DNA of 8,724 bases. Source: Erysipelotrichaceae bacterium. Lineage in GTDB: Bacteria > Bacillota_I > Bacilli_A > Erysipelotrichales > Erysipelotrichaceae. This document shows, piece by piece, positions 6,571-8,724 of the stretch (positions are counted from its first letter, which is position 1; every line of letters begins with the position of its first letter). The stretch is from the NCBI GenBank assembly GCA_017418585.1, contig JAFONG010000170.1, positions 1 to 8,724 of the forward strand, read 5' to 3'. The notes below the pieces were generated by a model. That model made no database searches. It saw only the letters and a program-made list of their open reading frames with translations, and was not told the DNA's origin. The translations under genes and the position numbers were made by a program.

Positions 6571-7737
6571 ATGCTTGAGGCGAAAAATCTATTTGATAAG
6601 ATCGAAGAAAAGGAACAGGAATATATCCGGTTCTGGCGCGATTTATGTGAGATCGAATCGCCAACGTACTACAAGGAAGGTGTTGACGCCGTTGCTGATC
6701 TGATCATTGAAAAAGCTTCGCGTTACGGAATGCAGGTGGACAGACATCGTTTTGATATGGCGGGTGATACGTGTACGATCACGTTAAATCCAGAAGCAAA
6801 GAAAAAACCGATCTGTCTTTCTGCCCATATGGATACTGTTTTCAAGCAGGGAACTTTTTCTTCGCCGCGGACAAGGATCGAGGGCGATACGATATACGGG
6901 CCGGGAGTGACAGACGACAAGGGAGGCCTTGCGGCAGCGTTGTATACGATGGCTGTTCTTGCGGAATGCGGTTTCAAGGACCGGCCGGTCAAGCTGATCA
7001 TGCAGTGTGATGAAGAGAACAGTTCAATCGCTACCGGATTACAATCAATCGACTATATGTATGAACAGGCAAAGAACTGTCTGTGTTTCTTCAATCTGGA
7101 ATGGTACCGCTATGGTCAGGCTGTCTTATGGAGAAAAGGCTCCTTTACTATGCTTGTTAAGGTATATGGAAAAACTTATGTTTCAAAGAGATGTTTTCTG
7201 GGACACAGTGCACTGGCACAGGCCTGTTTCATGATCGGCGAACTTGAAAAGTATAAACAGCCGGATGGACTAAGCTGCAACGTGGGATATATCAAAGCCG
7301 GAGAATACGGGGATACCGAAATGAATGTTCCGGATTATTGTGAATTTGCCTTTGATTTAAGCTATATGGCTGCTCAGGAATATGAATCTGTTATGAAACA
7401 GATCAACGACATGTGCATCAATCCTAAAATCGAAGGAACAAGATGTGAATATGAGCTAAAGGGAGGTTTTCCGAACATGGAGAAGCGGAAAGACAATTTC
7501 GAGCTTCTTGAAAAAATGAACCGGATTTACAGGGATCTGGGAATGAAACAGCTTGAAGCAACCTGGTCTCATGGCGGTTCAGACGCTTCCAGAATGAATC
7601 AAAAAGGAATCACAACGATTGATTCGCTTGGCGTACATGGACTGTATATTCATACTTTAGATGAACAGGCTGATGTCAGTTCACTGAAAGATGCGGCAAG
7701 AAGACTATCGACCGTCATAGCCTACATTGAAGACTGA
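6571..7737 (+). CDS. M20-family zinc metallopeptidase (ArgE/DapE/carboxypeptidase G2-like)
   Basis: The 388-residue cytoplasmic protein has no signal peptide. M20 enzymes use two zinc ions to remove an acyl or C-terminal group from peptides or amino-acid derivatives. The metal site is intact. It comprises His86 and catalytic-assist Asp88 in SAHMDTV, bridging Asp115 in GVTDDKGG, general base Glu148 and ligand Glu149 in CDEENS, Glu177 in FNLEW, and His361 in IHTLDEQADVSSL. SHGGSDA (334-340) is also typical. The inserted dimerisation domain spans roughly 188-300. There the usual G-x-x-x-His-Ala-Gly/Ser motif reads GKTYVSK, so the His that normally reaches the partner's active site is Val204. Spacing and the following GHSAL are preserved, so this is substitution, not a frameshift. 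Substrate is unknown and activity may be altered. It has its own promoter region and terminator, so it appears monocistronic. Confidence 0.92.
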   Translation: MLEAKNLFDKIEEKEQEYIRFWRDLCEIESPTYYKEGVDAVADLIIEKASRYGMQVDRHRFDMAGDTCTITLNPEAKKKPICLSAHMDTVFKQGTFSSPRTRIEGDTIYGPGVTDDKGGLAAALYTMAVLAECGFKDRPVKLIMQCDEENSSIATGLQSIDYMYEQAKNCLCFFNLEWYRYGQAVLWRKGSFTMLVKVYGKTYVSKRCFLGHSALAQACFMIGELEKYKQPDGLSCNVGYIKAGEYGDTEMNVPDYCEFAFDLSYMAAQEYESVMKQINDMCINPKIEGTRCEYELKGGFPNMEKRKDNFELLEKMNRIYRDLGMKQLEATWSHGGSDASRMNQKGITTIDSLGVHGLYIHTLDEQADVSSLKDAARRLSTVIAYIED

Positions 7738-7762
7738 TACGATACAGACGACCAATAAAGGC

Positions 7763-7792
7763 AAGAGGAACTTCCATTCCTCTTTTTTATTT
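7763..7792 (+). terminator. Rho-independent terminator after the M20 peptidase gene
   Basis: AAGAGGAA (7763-7770) pairs perfectly with TTCCTCTT (7777-7784) across the six-base loop CTTCCA. TTTT-A-TTT follows. It lies 26 bases after the stop codon and is the clearest terminator in the window. Confidence 0.92.
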
Positions 7793-7902
7793 CAAGAAAA
7801 AACAGCCGGCATATGTTGGAACCATTCTGTGTCTGAAAAACAAGAAGAGAAACGCAAAGCTTTTCGAAGTATCGGCGTTTATGACGGCGAATATGGACTA
7901 TA

Positions 7903-7978
7903 ATCGTTGAATAATACTTAAGGACTGTTTAAGAATGTGACCGGATATCGCAATTCCGTGAGTAGATCATTGAATAAT
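7903..7978 (+). repeat. Duplicated 13-base motif upstream of the PASTA gene
   Basis: ATCGTTGAATAAT (7903-7915) and ATCATTGAATAAT (7966-7978) differ at one base. Their start-to-start distance is 63 bases, six turns of B-DNA. The downstream copy covers the -35 element of the promoter at 7970-7997. The upstream copy overlaps the end of a perfect TATAAT (7899-7904) that lacks a good -35. A regulator binding both copies is possible. The remaining bases of the 231-base gap from 7793 to 8023 hold no gene that I can support. Confidence 0.45.
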
Positions 7979-7997
7979 CGTGCATTTAAGTTAAAAT
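7970..7997 (+). promoter_or_regulatory. Promoter of the PASTA-domain gene
   Basis: The -35 box is TTGAAT (7970-7975, four of six) and the -10 box is TAAAAT (7992-7997, five of six), spaced by 16 bases. Transcription would start near 8004, giving a 20-base leader containing AGGAGG (8012-8017), six bases before the start codon. Confidence 0.65.
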
Positions 7998-8023
7998 GAA
8001 GTAGATCAGACAGGAGGATACAC

Positions 8024-8724
8024 ATGGCAGACAAAGATTTTCTAAGTCAGTTCTCTGACGCCAATAAACCCGAGAGTTTTAAGGAAGAAGAAAGAATACC
8101 GGTTGTTAAGGAGAAGAAAAAGGTCAATCCTTTGCTTCTTGGTATTGCCATAACGCTTCTTTTGGCCATAGCCGTACTCCTGTATTTCCTCTTTCTGGCA
8201 CCGAAGATCGCCGTTCCGGATTTCGTCGGCAAAAACAAGTCCGATGTTGCGGCGTGGGTCAGGCAGCAGGGCATCGAGACATCGGGCATCGTCTTTGACG
8301 AGATCTATGATTTCGATACCGAGGAAGGAACGGTTCTTTCCCAGAATATCGCTGCCGGCAAAAAGGTCAAGAAGGATGTGAAGATGAATTTCGTTCTTTC
8401 CCTCGGTCCTGATCCTGATGAAGCGATCAGAGTTCCCGATCTTTCCGCTATGACGAAATCCGAAGTTCAGGAATGGATCAGCAGGAACAAACTCAGTAAG
8501 ACAAAAGTCGTTACCGCATACAATGACAGCGTGGAAGAGGACGGAGTCATCAGTTATTCTTTCAGCGGCTGCGAAGAAGACAGTTTTACCAGAGCCTGCA
8601 GTCTGAAGATCAATGTATCCAAGGGTCCTGCTCCGGCCGGGAAAGTGACGGTAGAGGACTTTGAGAAGAAGCTGTACGAGACGGTTGAGGCCTGGGCGAA
8701 ATCGAAGAAGATCGAGCTGAGCAA
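8024..8724 (+). CDS. Membrane-anchored PASTA-domain protein, N-terminal part
   Basis: The frame is open from 8024 to the right edge, giving 233 codons and no stop, so the gene is partial. The first 34 residues are charged and cytoplasmic, ending in a Lys-rich stretch (EKKKV). One helix (about 35-58) crosses the membrane, and the rest should be outside. PASTA repeats follow. Repeat 1 is about 62-128, with VPDFVGKNKSDV and the late VLSQNIAAGKKV block. Repeat 2 is about 136-202, with VPDLSAMTKSEV and INVSKGP. A third, more divergent unit begins near 207 with VTVEDFEKKL. PASTA domains bind peptidoglycan muropeptides in PknB/PrkC-type kinases and penicillin-binding proteins. Here the cytoplasmic part is far too short for a kinase, so it could be a cell-wall-binding or sensing protein. 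Repeat 2 has Cys183 and Cys192. The start is firm, with AGGAGG six bases upstream. Confidence 0.9.
   Translation, partial: MADKDFLSQFSDANKPESFKEEERIPVVKEKKKVNPLLLGIAITLLLAIAVLLYFLFLAPKIAVPDFVGKNKSDVAAWVRQQGIETSGIVFDEIYDFDTEEGTVLSQNIAAGKKVKKDVKMNFVLSLGPDPDEAIRVPDLSAMTKSEVQEWISRNKLSKTKVVTAYNDSVEEDGVISYSFSGCEEDSFTRACSLKINVSKGPAPAGKVTVEDFEKKLYETVEAWAKSKKIELS

Noticed and set aside
7793..7898. Possible small RNA or leader peptide between the M20 terminator and the PASTA promoter
   Set aside because: Short frames such as the seven-codon ATG at 7812 have no ribosome binding site. Local hairpins (for example CTT-TTCG-AAG near 7859) are weak and no terminator follows before the PASTA gene.
8047..8289. 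80-codon minus-strand frame opposite the PASTA gene
   Set aside because: It is a shadow of the plus-strand coding sequence, which has a strong promoter, ribosome binding site and clear domain structure.

Overview
This window reads as an ordinary chromosomal segment of a low-to-mid-GC Firmicute. The gene content, the strong AGGAGG-type ribosome binding sites, the AGA-rich codon use, and a DUF4153-type membrane protein beside a kinase-less PASTA protein are most like a gut-associated Erysipelotrichia-type bacterium. That placement is an inference from protein style and was not searched. All genes are on the plus strand. There are no insertion sequences, phage genes, CRISPR arrays, tRNA or rRNA genes that I can see.

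Layout. (1) Positions 1-1079 hold the 3' end of a PfkB-type kinase (probable psuK) overlapping psuG by ATGA. This is a pseudouridine salvage pair, closed by a hairpin and T-tract terminator. (2) Positions 1089-4682 look like one transcription unit. A TATAAT box lies only 9 bases before a HAD phosphatase gene that has no ribosome binding site, so its message may be leaderless. It is followed by rarA (23-base overlap), an aspartate/aromatic aminotransferase of the AspC type (12-base gap) and a four-helix GtrA-family membrane protein (1-base overlap). (3) Positions 4683-6400 hold a short promoter region and a large membrane protein of the DUF4153 kind. (4) Positions 6401-7792 hold a 170-base A+T-rich control region with a perfect -10 box and two inverted repeats, then an M20-family metallopeptidase and a clear terminator. 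(5) Positions 7793-8724 hold a leader with a duplicated 13-base motif and a good promoter, then the first 233 codons of a membrane-anchored PASTA-domain protein that runs off the end of the window.

How the genes relate. Only psuK and psuG form an evident pathway: phosphorylation of pseudouridine, then reversible cleavage of pseudouridine 5'-phosphate to uracil and ribose 5-phosphate. The HAD enzyme next to them resembles the family that includes human pseudouridine-5'-phosphatase, so a link is possible, but a terminator separates them. RarA, the aminotransferase and GtrA have no obvious shared pathway and look like a housekeeping run of convenience.

I do not see a previously undescribed multi-gene system here. 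The points most worth a second look are the histidine-to-valine change in the M20 peptidase's dimerisation-domain motif, the operator-like palindromes before it, the helically phased repeat before the PASTA gene, and the possible leaderless HAD message.
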